From NCBI GenBank assembly GCA_902482035.1, contig CABSYW010000028.1, positions 1-35,572 on the forward strand: 35,572 nt of DNA. The letters are read 5' to 3'. The DNA is from an uncultured Collinsella sp. (GTDB taxonomy: Bacteria > Actinomycetota > Coriobacteriia > Coriobacteriales > Coriobacteriaceae). Made by a program: the position numbers and the translations under genes. Under the pieces are notes generated by a model. It was not told the DNA's origin. It worked only from the letters and a program-made list of their open reading frames with translations, and made no database searches. This document shows, piece by piece, positions 23,226 through 30,708 of the stretch. How positions within the stretch are numbered: the first letter of the stretch is position 1; every line of letters starts with the position of its first letter.

Positions 23226-25679
23226 CTAGCCGCGGACCTCGCCGTTTACGCCCTTGCACACCTTGGTGACGATCTTCTGGTGCGCCTTCTCGACCTCTTC
23301 GCTGGTGAGCGTGTGGTCGTCGGAGCGATACGTAAGCGCAAAGGCCATGGACTTTTTGCCTGCTCCGATGCGGATGGGATCGCGGTAGACGTCGAACAGG
23401 CGCACGCCCTCGAGCAGCTTGCCGCCGGCACTGGTAATACGGCGCTCAAGATCCTCGCAGGTCACAGTGTTGTCGACTACGATAGCAAGGTCGTGCTCAA
23501 CGGCAGGGTACTGCGAGAACTCGCGGTAGTTCTCCTGATTGCGGGCGCCCTTGATCAGCTTGTCCAGGTCGAGCTCAAAGGCAACGACGACCTCATCGAT
23601 GCCCATCGCCTCGCGCGCCTCGGGGTGGATCTCGCCGACCCAGCCCAGCACGGTACCGCCGGACAGAACCTCGGCGGCGCGACCCGGCTGCAAGAAGGCA
23701 TAGCCCTCGCCCTCGGCGGGACGGAAGCGGACCTTCTCGATACGCAGCTGGGCGAGCAGCTCCTCGACAATGCCCTTGCCAAAGAAGAAACGCAGCTTGC
23801 GGTACTTCATGCTCCAAGACTGCTCGCTCCACTGGCCCGAGAGCACGCCCGCCACGGACTTGGTCTCCTTGGGCAGGCTGGCATTCTCGCGGCCGTGGAA
23901 CAGGCTGCCGACCTCGTACAGGTGCACGTTGGGCGTGCCGTGGGCCTCGTTATAGGCCACGGATTGCAGCAGGCCCGGCAGCAGCGAGCGACGCATCTCG
24001 GTCTGCTCGGCCACCAGCGGATTCATGAGCACCACGGGGCAGCCGCGGCCCTCGGTGGACATGCCGATCTTCTCCAGGTCGCCCGGGGCGGCAAAGCCAA
24101 AGGTCGTGGTCTCGTTGAGGCCGCAGGCGCGCAGGATCTCGCCGACCTTGCGGGTGAGCTTCTGCTCGCGGGTCAGACCGCCGATGTGGTTCTTGGCGGC
24201 CGGGATGGTCGCCGTCACGCGGCCCATGCCCCACAGGCGCAGGACCTCCTCAATCAGATCGATCTCGCGCGGCAGGTCGGGGCGGAAGCTCGGCGGAGTG
24301 ACCATAAAGTCCTCGCCGTCGCGCTCGACGGTGCAGCCCAGGCGGGTGAGCGAACGCTCGATAAAGTCGGGCTCGATGTCGGCGCCGCAGATGGCGTGCA
24401 CGCGGGCCAGGCGCAGCTTGATGCTGTCGATGGTCTTGGGCGCGGGGAACACGTCGACGTAGCCGGGAGCGACCTCGCCGCCGGCGATCTCCTCGATGAG
24501 CGCGCAGGTAACGTTGGCCACATCCACGCAGCCGGTCTCATCGACCTGGCGCTCAAAGCGAATGGAGGCGTCAGAGATCAGCGACAGGTCGCGGCTGGTG
24601 TGCGAGGTGCGACCGGCGTTGAAGCAGGCACTTTCGACCATCACGTCGACGGTGTCGTCCTCAATCTCGGAATCCATGCCGCCCATAACGCCGGCCAACG
24701 CCACGGGACGCTCGCCGTCGGTGATAAGGCCCATGCCGGCGTCGAGCGTGCGCTCCTCGCCGTCGAGCGTCGTGAACTTCTCATCCTGCTGGGCGGCGCG
24801 AACCACCACGCGACGGTGGCCATCGCGCTCGGCAAAGGTGTCCAGGTCAAAGGCGTGCAGCGGCTGACCGGTGAGCATCATCACATAGTTGGTGATGTCG
24901 ACGATGTTGTTGTGCGGGCGCACGCCCAGGGCGTTGAGGCGCTTGACCATCCAGTCGGGCGAGGGGCCGACCTTCACGTTGCGCACGATGCGGGCGACGT
25001 AGCGGTCGCACAGGCCCTCGTCGGCAATCTCGACCGAAAGCTCGTCGTCGGTCGCGCGGCCGGTCTCCGCCTTGATAGCGGGCAGCTCAACGTGGAAATC
25101 GCGGTCGAAGATGGCGCCGGTCTCGCGGGCCATGCCGATCATGGACAGGCAGTCGGGACGGTTGGGCGTGATCTCACAGTCGAGCACGGTGTCGCTCGAG
25201 CCCACGTACTCGGCAAACGGCATGCCGCAGGGCGTATCCTCGGGCAGGATCATGATGCCGGAGTGGTCGCCACCCAGGCCGAGCTCGCGCGCGGAGCAGT
25301 TCATGCCCATGGACACGACGCCGCGAAGCTTGCTCTTCTTGATCTTGACGTCGCCGGGAAGCACGGCGCCAATCATGGCCGTGACGATGTGGTCGCCGGC
25401 CTCGAAGTTCTGCGCGCCGCAGACGATCTGCAGCGGAGCGGGATTGCCGTCGGCGTCGAGATTCTTGTCGCCCACATCGACCGAGCACACATACATGTGG
25501 TCGCTATCGGGGTGCGGGATCTTGGTGAGCACCTTGGCGGTCACCACGTGGTCGAAGGACTCGCCCACGGTGTCGATCGCCTCGACCTCGGTGCCGGTAC
25601 GGATATATTCGTCCGAAAGGGTCTTGGGATCCTCCGGAATATCGATCATGGTCTTGAGCCAGTCGTAAGAAACACGCAT
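23226..25679 (-). CDS. pheT: Phenylalanyl-tRNA synthetase beta subunit
   Basis: An 817-residue protein. Domains in order: core start MRVSYDWLKTMIDIPED, tRNA-binding EMAP-like domain (about 40-150), B3/B4 editing domain (about 205-380), B5 (about 400-475), the inactive catalytic-like module, and the C-terminal anticodon-binding domain ending near FALTYRSDDHTLTSEEV. The full family length is present. AGGAGAG precedes the ATG. It follows pheS on the same strand, separated by 184 bases that hold a long palindrome, an unusually wide gap for this pair. Confidence 0.97.
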   Translation of the reverse strand: MRVSYDWLKTMIDIPEDPKTLSDEYIRTGTEVEAIDTVGESFDHVVTAKVLTKIPHPDSDHMYVCSVDVGDKNLDADGNPAPLQIVCGAQNFEAGDHIVTAMIGAVLPGDVKIKKSKLRGVVSMGMNCSARELGLGGDHSGIMILPEDTPCGMPFAEYVGSSDTVLDCEITPNRPDCLSMIGMARETGAIFDRDFHVELPAIKAETGRATDDELSVEIADEGLCDRYVARIVRNVKVGPSPDWMVKRLNALGVRPHNNIVDITNYVMMLTGQPLHAFDLDTFAERDGHRRVVVRAAQQDEKFTTLDGEERTLDAGMGLITDGERPVALAGVMGGMDSEIEDDTVDVMVESACFNAGRTSHTSRDLSLISDASIRFERQVDETGCVDVANVTCALIEEIAGGEVAPGYVDVFPAPKTIDSIKLRLARVHAICGADIEPDFIERSLTRLGCTVERDGEDFMVTPPSFRPDLPREIDLIEEVLRLWGMGRVTATIPAAKNHIGGLTREQKLTRKVGEILRACGLNETTTFGFAAPGDLEKIGMSTEGRGCPVVLMNPLVAEQTEMRRSLLPGLLQSVAYNEAHGTPNVHLYEVGSLFHGRENASLPKETKSVAGVLSGQWSEQSWSMKYRKLRFFFGKGIVEELLAQLRIEKVRFRPAEGEGYAFLQPGRAAEVLSGGTVLGWVGEIHPEAREAMGIDEVVVAFELDLDKLIKGARNQENYREFSQYPAVEHDLAIVVDNTVTCEDLERRITSAGGKLLEGVRLFDVYRDPIRIGAGKKSMAFALTYRSDDHTLTSEEVEKAHQKIVTKVCKGVNGEVRG

Positions 25680-25762
25680 CTAGCTCTCCTTTCATACTGA
25701 AAGCCTGCGAAAAGATGCAGGTGGAAACTTCAACTTTGTGAACATTCCTTACAAAGCGAGGG

Positions 25763-25855
25763 TTGTCCAAGTGCGGCAGATCGGCCCGAAAGAGGAGCGC
25801 CGCGTACTTTGGTACGCAAGCGACGAATGAGCGCCGAGGTGCCGTGCTTGGGCAA
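25763..25855. repeat. Long imperfect palindrome between pheS and pheT
   Basis: Arms of about 45 bases are imperfectly complementary around the perfect centre GCGTAC-TTTG-GTACGC (25802-25817). The outer ends TTGTCCAAG (25763-) and CTTGGGCAA (25847-25855) pair with one wobble. It begins 9 bases 3' of the pheS stop. As mRNA it could stabilise or separate pheS from pheT expression; it could also be a dispersed repeat. Confidence 0.65.
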
Positions 25856-25863
25856 GCCGCAGC

Positions 25864-26940
25864 CTAGAACTGATTCAGAAAACGCATATCGCCCGTCATG
25901 AGCGTTCTGAGGTCGGGCAGGTCGTAGCGCAGTGCCGCGACGCGCTCGGCGCCAATACCAAAGGCGAAGCCGGTGTACTTCTCGGGGTCGATGCCGCAGT
26001 TGATCAGGACGTTGGGGTCGACCATGCCGCAGCCCAGGATCTCGATCCAACCGCTGTGCTTGCAGAAGTTGCAGCCCTTGCCGCCGCAGACGTGGCAGCT
26101 CACGTCCACCTCGCAGGAAGGCTCGGTGAAGGGGAAGAAGTGCGGACGGTAGCGCGTCTTGCGGTCCTCGCCAAACATGCACTTAACAAAGTAGTCGAGC
26201 GTACCCTTAAGATCGCCAAAGGTGATACCCTCGTCGACGACCAGGCCCTCAATCTGGTTGAACTGCGGCAGGTGGCAGGCGTCGGCCGTGTCGGGACGGT
26301 AGACGGTGCCCGGGCAGATCATGTAGATGGGCGGCTTCTGCGACTCCATGGTGTGAATCTGCACGCCCGAGGTCTGGGTGCGCAGCAGCACGTCGGACTC
26401 ACCGTGAGCGTGAGCCTCGGGATGCGCGACGCTGCCGGGGTTGTTGTCGACCACATAGAACGTGTCGCGAGCCGAGCGGCTCGGGTGATCCATGGGGGCG
26501 TTGAGCGCGGTAAAATTGTAGTAGGAGGTATCGACCATGGGGCCGGACTCGACGGTGTAGCCGATGCCGCAGAAGATGTCCTCGGCCTCCTCGATGATCT
26601 GCTTGATCAGGTGCTGGTGACCGATCTGCGGACGGATGCCCGGCAGCGTGATGTCGACGGCCTCGTGCTCGAGCGCGTGCTTGAGGGCGGCAGCCTTCAT
26701 CTCGGTGGTGCGCTCGTCGAGCATGCCCTCGATCAGCCGGCGCATCTCGTTGGCGCGTTTGCCCATCATGGGACGATCCTCGGGAGCGAGCTTGCCCATC
26801 ATGCGCATCAGGCCGGTGATACGGCCCTTGCGGCCGAGCAGCTCAACGCGCGCGGCCTCGAGCTTGGCGGCGTCGTCAGCGCTAGTGACGAGCTCCTTGG
26901 CCTCTTCCTCGAGTTTGACCAGATCATCAATCAGACTCAT
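25864..26940 (-). CDS. pheS: Phenylalanyl-tRNA synthetase alpha subunit
   Basis: A 358-residue catalytic subunit; the ATG at 26940 follows AAGGGAAG, and a longer upstream frame to 27123 lies inside the T-box leader. The N-terminal coiled coil (about 1-90) is followed by the class II core: HPSRSARDTFYV, the RTQTSGVQIHTM motif-2 region, GTVYRPDTADACHLPQFNQ and motif 3 FGIGAERVAALRYDL near the C terminus. Two CXXC pairs (CHVCGGKGCNFC) in the insert look like a zinc knuckle seen in some actinobacterial PheS. Expression is controlled by the T-box upstream. Confidence 0.97.
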   Translation of the reverse strand: MSLIDDLVKLEEEAKELVTSADDAAKLEAARVELLGRKGRITGLMRMMGKLAPEDRPMMGKRANEMRRLIEGMLDERTTEMKAAALKHALEHEAVDITLPGIRPQIGHQHLIKQIIEEAEDIFCGIGYTVESGPMVDTSYYNFTALNAPMDHPSRSARDTFYVVDNNPGSVAHPEAHAHGESDVLLRTQTSGVQIHTMESQKPPIYMICPGTVYRPDTADACHLPQFNQIEGLVVDEGITFGDLKGTLDYFVKCMFGEDRKTRYRPHFFPFTEPSCEVDVSCHVCGGKGCNFCKHSGWIEILGCGMVDPNVLINCGIDPEKYTGFAFGIGAERVAALRYDLPDLRTLMTGDMRFLNQF

Positions 26941-27025
26941 GTCTTCCCTTTCGTCTCTCGCACATCCGCGCTCCGGGACGGCTGACGCCGCCCGATGTTG
27001 CGGATGCGCGGCCCGGTTCGGTAAC

Positions 27026-27310
27026 AAAAAAACCGCCCTCGGGCATGTACATTGCCCAAGGACGGTTGAATTCCGCGGTACCACCTTGTTTGACCCGGCG
27101 GATGTCTGGCCCGCCGCGCCCACTCTGTGCCTCTTGTCGCGAGGCTCACGGCTTCCCTACTGGGACTTTGCTGCCACTGGCCGCGTGCCCGTTGAGGTCG
27201 CTGCTCGGGAGTGAACGCTTGGCCCTTGCCACCGCAGGAAGGCTTGCAGCCCATGACCTTCCCTCTCTTGCCGGCGACGCGGCGGGCAAAACCCTCTCCG
27301 TCAACGCATT
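27026..27310 (-). ncRNA. T-box leader of pheST (tRNA-Phe responsive)
   Basis: The minus strand carries the T-box core AAGGTGGTACCGCGG (27073-27087), whose TGG bulge pairs with the uncharged tRNA 3' end. It is followed by an intrinsic terminator: arms around 27031-27045 and 27053-27067 and seven T (27026-27032). Upstream lies a structured Stem I region with AGAGAGGGAAGGT and GGGCTGCAAG. The candidate specifier codon is TTC (complement of 27213-27215), matching the GAA anticodon of the tRNA at the window's left end. When uncharged tRNA-Phe binds, the antiterminator forms and pheST is read. Exact Stem I pairing is not resolved. Confidence 0.92.
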
Positions 27311-27444
27311 GGGCTATAGGATAACACATTCTGCGAGCATATCGCCGCGTTCAGTTTTGTTCGCGCTGGGTACAAGGTAGGTAGCTGTGCAAACTGGCCG
27401 TGCACCCGCCTGCGGCGCTCGGCCTGCGAGATTAAGGATACGGC

Positions 27445-29028
27445 ATGGGAAAGAAACTCGATAAGAAGGCCAAGGCCGCCGTGGCAAAGGCTGCCAAGGG
27501 CGTCAAGGCCGCTAAAGTCGACAAGGCCGTCAAAAAGTTCCGCAAACTCGAGGGCAAGCTGTGGACTCGCGAGTACCTGCTCAAGATTGCCGAGTTCGAT
27601 GGAGCGACGATTGCTCCTGCCAACGGCGCTGCCGCCCGTGCCGACGCCATGGGCACGCTTGCCGGCGAACATCACAAGCTACTGACCAGCGAGAAGTCCG
27701 TTGAGCTCGTACGCTCGTTAGCGCGCGAGACGGTTGCAGGCGGCAAAATCGACGACCCGCAGCTGCTCGACGAGATCCGCGTGCTCGGCCGCGACCAGCG
27801 CGAGGCAAGCGTCATCCCCACCGAGGAGGCCGAAGCCTGGACCAGGCTCACCTGCGAGGCCGACGCCGTGTGGCACAAGGCCAAGACGGCCAACGACTGG
27901 GCGAGCTTTGAGCCCTATGTGGATAGAATCGTCGCCCAACTTAAGCATCAGGCCGAACTCATGGACCCCAAGCGCGACCCATACGACGTTTGGCTCGACC
28001 AGTACGAGCGCGGCCTTTCTGCCGAGAGCTTCGATGCGTTTTGCGATGAGGTCAAGGCGACGGTCGTGCCGCTCGTGCACGCCATCGGCGAGCGCGGCCA
28101 GCAGCCCGCTGCCGACTTTTTGCACGCCCGCGTGCCCGAGGCCGCCCAGCGCGCCATGAGCTTCGACCTTATGAAGCTCGTCGGCCTGAACCTGAACGAC
28201 ACCACGCTTGCCTTTACCGAGCACCCGTTTAGCGAGGGCTTTGCCGTGGGTGACGCGCGCATCGCGACACACATCTACGAGAACGATTGCATCTCCAACG
28301 TCTACAGCATCATCCACGAGGCGGGACACGCCATGTACGAGCTGGGCGTCAATCCCGCCTATGCGTGCACCTGTCTTGAGGGCGGCACCTCCATGGGCAT
28401 CCACGAGAGCCAGAGCCGCTTTTTCGAGAACACCGTGGGTCGCAGCCGCGCCTTTATGGGACCGCTGCTCGAGGTGCTGCGCCGCCACGCACCCGAGGTC
28501 TACGGCGACGTCGACGAGGACACGCTCTACCACGCCGTGAACATCGCGCAGCCTTCGCTGATCCGCACCGAGGCCGACGAGCTCACCTATCCGCTGCACG
28601 TTATGGTGCGCTACGAGATCGAGCGCATGCTGTTTGCCGGCGAGGCCACGGCCAAGGACATCCCCGCGCTTTGGAACCGCTTCATGGATGAGTACCTGGG
28701 CATTCCCGTTCCCGACGACACGCACGGCTGCCTACAGGATACGCACTGGAGCGGCGGCTCGTTTGGCTACTTCCCCACCTATGCGCTGGGCAGCGCCTAC
28801 GACGCCATGTTTGTGCCGGCCATGTGCCGCGACGGTGTCGACCTCAACGGCGCCTGTGCGAGCGGCGACCTGACACCCGTCCGCGCCTGGCTGGGCGAGC
28901 ACATTTGGCAGTGGGGCCGCGCCAAGGACGCGCCGGAGCTCATCAAGTGCGCGTGCGGCATGGCGTTCGATGCCCGCTACTACTGCAGCTACCTGCAGGA
29001 CAAGTTCACCACGCTCTACGAGCTGTAA
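27445..29028 (+). CDS. M32-family metallocarboxypeptidase (Taq type)
   Basis: A 527-residue zinc carboxypeptidase. Family motifs: HPFS (260-263), zinc site HEAGH (291-295), the following IHESQSRFFEN (319-329), SLIRTEADELTYPLH and GSFGYFPTYALG. All are intact. The N terminus carries an additional Lys/Ala-rich basic stretch of about 30 residues not usual in the family. It is expected to be cytoplasmic and to trim peptides from the C terminus. It reads divergently from pheST; AAGGAT is the ribosome site. Terminator follows at 29051. Confidence 0.95.
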   Translation: MGKKLDKKAKAAVAKAAKGVKAAKVDKAVKKFRKLEGKLWTREYLLKIAEFDGATIAPANGAAARADAMGTLAGEHHKLLTSEKSVELVRSLARETVAGGKIDDPQLLDEIRVLGRDQREASVIPTEEAEAWTRLTCEADAVWHKAKTANDWASFEPYVDRIVAQLKHQAELMDPKRDPYDVWLDQYERGLSAESFDAFCDEVKATVVPLVHAIGERGQQPAADFLHARVPEAAQRAMSFDLMKLVGLNLNDTTLAFTEHPFSEGFAVGDARIATHIYENDCISNVYSIIHEAGHAMYELGVNPAYACTCLEGGTSMGIHESQSRFFENTVGRSRAFMGPLLEVLRRHAPEVYGDVDEDTLYHAVNIAQPSLIRTEADELTYPLHVMVRYEIERMLFAGEATAKDIPALWNRFMDEYLGIPVPDDTHGCLQDTHWSGGSFGYFPTYALGSAYDAMFVPAMCRDGVDLNGACASGDLTPVRAWLGEHIWQWGRAKDAPELIKCACGMAFDARYYCSYLQDKFTTLYEL

Positions 29029-29050
29029 GGCATAACCGACACGCCAACGC

Positions 29051-29091
29051 AAAGGGGACGCCGCGGAACCAATCCGCAGCGTCCCCTTTTT
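29051..29091 (+). terminator. Rho-independent terminator of the M32 gene
   Basis: AAAGGGGACGC (29051-29061) pairs with GCGTCCCCTTT (29079-29089), with extra pairing inside, followed by T. It lies 22 bases after the stop. Confidence 0.92.
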
Positions 29092-29145
29092 CACCCAATA
29101 ACTAGGTACCCAATGACTAGTTCGTTGACGCTAATGTCTTGGCAA

Positions 29146-29262
29146 CGTCAGCGAAAACGGCCCCAAGCGAGCAAGGTGACGTGAAATGAAAGGGCGCTCA
29201 CCTTCTGGTCGCGCCCTTGAAATTGAGCGTCAGATTGCCGCTTGGGGTCGTTTGCAGCGTCG
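29146..29262. repeat. Long imperfect palindrome between the M32 and glmM genes
   Basis: A palindrome of about 117 bases. Best paired parts are AACGGCCCCAAGCG (29156-29169) with CGCTTGGGGTCGTT (29239-29252) and AAGGGCGC (29190-29197) with GCGCCCTT (29211-29218). Together with the two similar structures at 14446 and 25763 it suggests a class of dispersed intergenic palindromes. No coding frame of note is present. Confidence 0.65.
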
Positions 29263-29265
29263 AGC

Positions 29266-29295
29266 AGTTACGCGGTTTGGTAAAACCGCGTAACT
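29266..29295. repeat. 13-bp hairpin at the glmM stop codon
   Basis: AGTTACGCGGTTT (29266-29278) and AAACCGCGTAACT (29283-29295) are perfectly complementary with a 4-base loop. The hairpin overlaps the glmM TAG (29294-29296). Neither strand has a T run after it, so it is not a standard terminator; it may block exonucleases or end the transcript in another way. Confidence 0.75.
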
Positions 29296-30625
29296 AAAGA
29301 GCCTCGAGCGCGTTGGCGATGCGCTTCATGGCGACATCGGCGGATGCTTGGTCGGGCGCCTCGGCCAGCACGCGGATAACCGACTCGGTTCCGCTCTTGC
29401 GCACGAGCACGCGGCCCTCGCCCGCCAGCGACGCCTCGGCCTCGGCGATGGCGTTCTGCACGCCCATGTTCTCGAGCGCGGTGTCCTTGTCCGCCACGTG
29501 CACGGCCACCTGCGCCTGCGGCAGCAGCTTGCACGGAGCCGTGAGCTGCGAGAGCGTCTCGCGCTCGGCACGAATCACCTCCATCACGCGCAGCGAGGTC
29601 ATAATGCCGTCGCCCGTGCGCTCGATATCGCCAAAGATCGTATGGCCCGTCTGCTCGCCACCCAGGCTGTAGCCGCCCTCGCGCATCTTGGCATACACTT
29701 GACGGTCGCCCACACCGCTGGTCACGGCGCTCAGACCGGCAAGCTCCAGCGACTTGACCAGGCCAAAGTTGCTGGCAATCGTCGGCACCACGGTACCGCC
29801 CGAGAGTCGCCCGTGCTTGTTCAGATACACGCCGCACACGTACAGGATCTGATCGCCGTCTACCACGCGACCGCGCTCGTCCACGGCCAGGCAGCGATCG
29901 GCATCGCCGTCATAGGCAAAGCCCACGTCCAGGCCCTGCTCCACCACATGGCGCTGCAGGCGCTCCATATGCGTGGAACCGCAGTCGACATTGATGTTAA
30001 AGCCGTCGGGCGCGGCATTGATCACGCGCACGTCGGCACCGAGCGCGTCAAACACCGGCTTGGCCACCGAGGAAGCCGAGCCGTTGGCGCAGTCGATACC
30101 GATCTTGACACCCTGCAGCGAAAAGTTCGCACTTGCAATGAGCGAAGCAATGTAGCGGTTGCGGCCCTGCATGTAGTCCACCGTGGCACCGATGTGGTTG
30201 CCCGTGGCCAGCGGAACTTCGCTCTTGCCATCGATGTATTCCTCGATGAGCTCCAGTACATCCTCGCCCATCTTAAAACCGTCGCTATTGACGAGCTTAA
30301 TGCCGTTATCGCAAAACGGGTTGTGGCTTGCGCTGATCATGATGCCGCAATCGAAGCAGCCTTCCACGGTCTGATGCGCTACGCCCGGCGTGGGGATCAC
30401 GTGCAGCATATAGGCGTCCGCACCGCTCGCGACCAGGCCGCTCACCAGCGCCGCCTCGAACATATAGCTCGAGCGACGTGTGTCCTTGCCCACGATGACG
30501 CGCGCCTTGCGCTCGCGGTTGGCGCCGTAATACCAGCCCACAAAACGGCCAATCTTATAAGCGTGCTCTACCGTCAGCCCAACGTTGGCCTCACCGCGAA
30601 AGCCGTCGGTGCCAAAGTACTTCAT
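29294..30625 (-). CDS. glmM: Phosphoglucosamine mutase
   Basis: A 443-residue enzyme converting glucosamine-6-phosphate to glucosamine-1-phosphate for peptidoglycan precursors. Motifs: MKYFGTDGFRG at the start, active-site phosphoserine in MISASHNP (Ser100), Mg2+ site DGDADR (239-244), sugar loop GEQTGH (323-328) and phosphate-binding RKSGTE (409-414). All are intact and the length is standard. AAGGAGAG precedes the ATG. A terminator of the neighbouring DUF4012 gene lies just upstream, so glmM has its own promoter somewhere in the short gap or reads through from that gene. Confidence 0.96.
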   Translation of the reverse strand: MKYFGTDGFRGEANVGLTVEHAYKIGRFVGWYYGANRERKARVIVGKDTRRSSYMFEAALVSGLVASGADAYMLHVIPTPGVAHQTVEGCFDCGIMISASHNPFCDNGIKLVNSDGFKMGEDVLELIEEYIDGKSEVPLATGNHIGATVDYMQGRNRYIASLIASANFSLQGVKIGIDCANGSASSVAKPVFDALGADVRVINAAPDGFNINVDCGSTHMERLQRHVVEQGLDVGFAYDGDADRCLAVDERGRVVDGDQILYVCGVYLNKHGRLSGGTVVPTIASNFGLVKSLELAGLSAVTSGVGDRQVYAKMREGGYSLGGEQTGHTIFGDIERTGDGIMTSLRVMEVIRAERETLSQLTAPCKLLPQAQVAVHVADKDTALENMGVQNAIAEAEASLAGEGRVLVRKSGTESVIRVLAEAPDQASADVAMKRIANALEAL

Positions 30626-30637
30626 GCGCTCTCCTTA

Positions 30638-30671
30638 CAAAATAGGGGCGGACAGATTGCCTGTCCGCCCC
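30638..30671 (-). terminator. Rho-independent terminator of the DUF4012 gene
   Basis: GGGGCGGACAG (30645-30655) pairs perfectly with CTGTCCGCCCC (30661-30671), loop of 5, followed on the minus strand by TATTTTGT. Confidence 0.85.
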
Positions 30672-30708
30672 AAAATGGTACTCGATTATCTGCACTACCA
30701 GAAAAACC

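Noticed and set aside
23280..25700. 806-codon plus-strand open frame opposite pheT
   Set aside because: Antisense shadow of pheT with biased composition and no domain.
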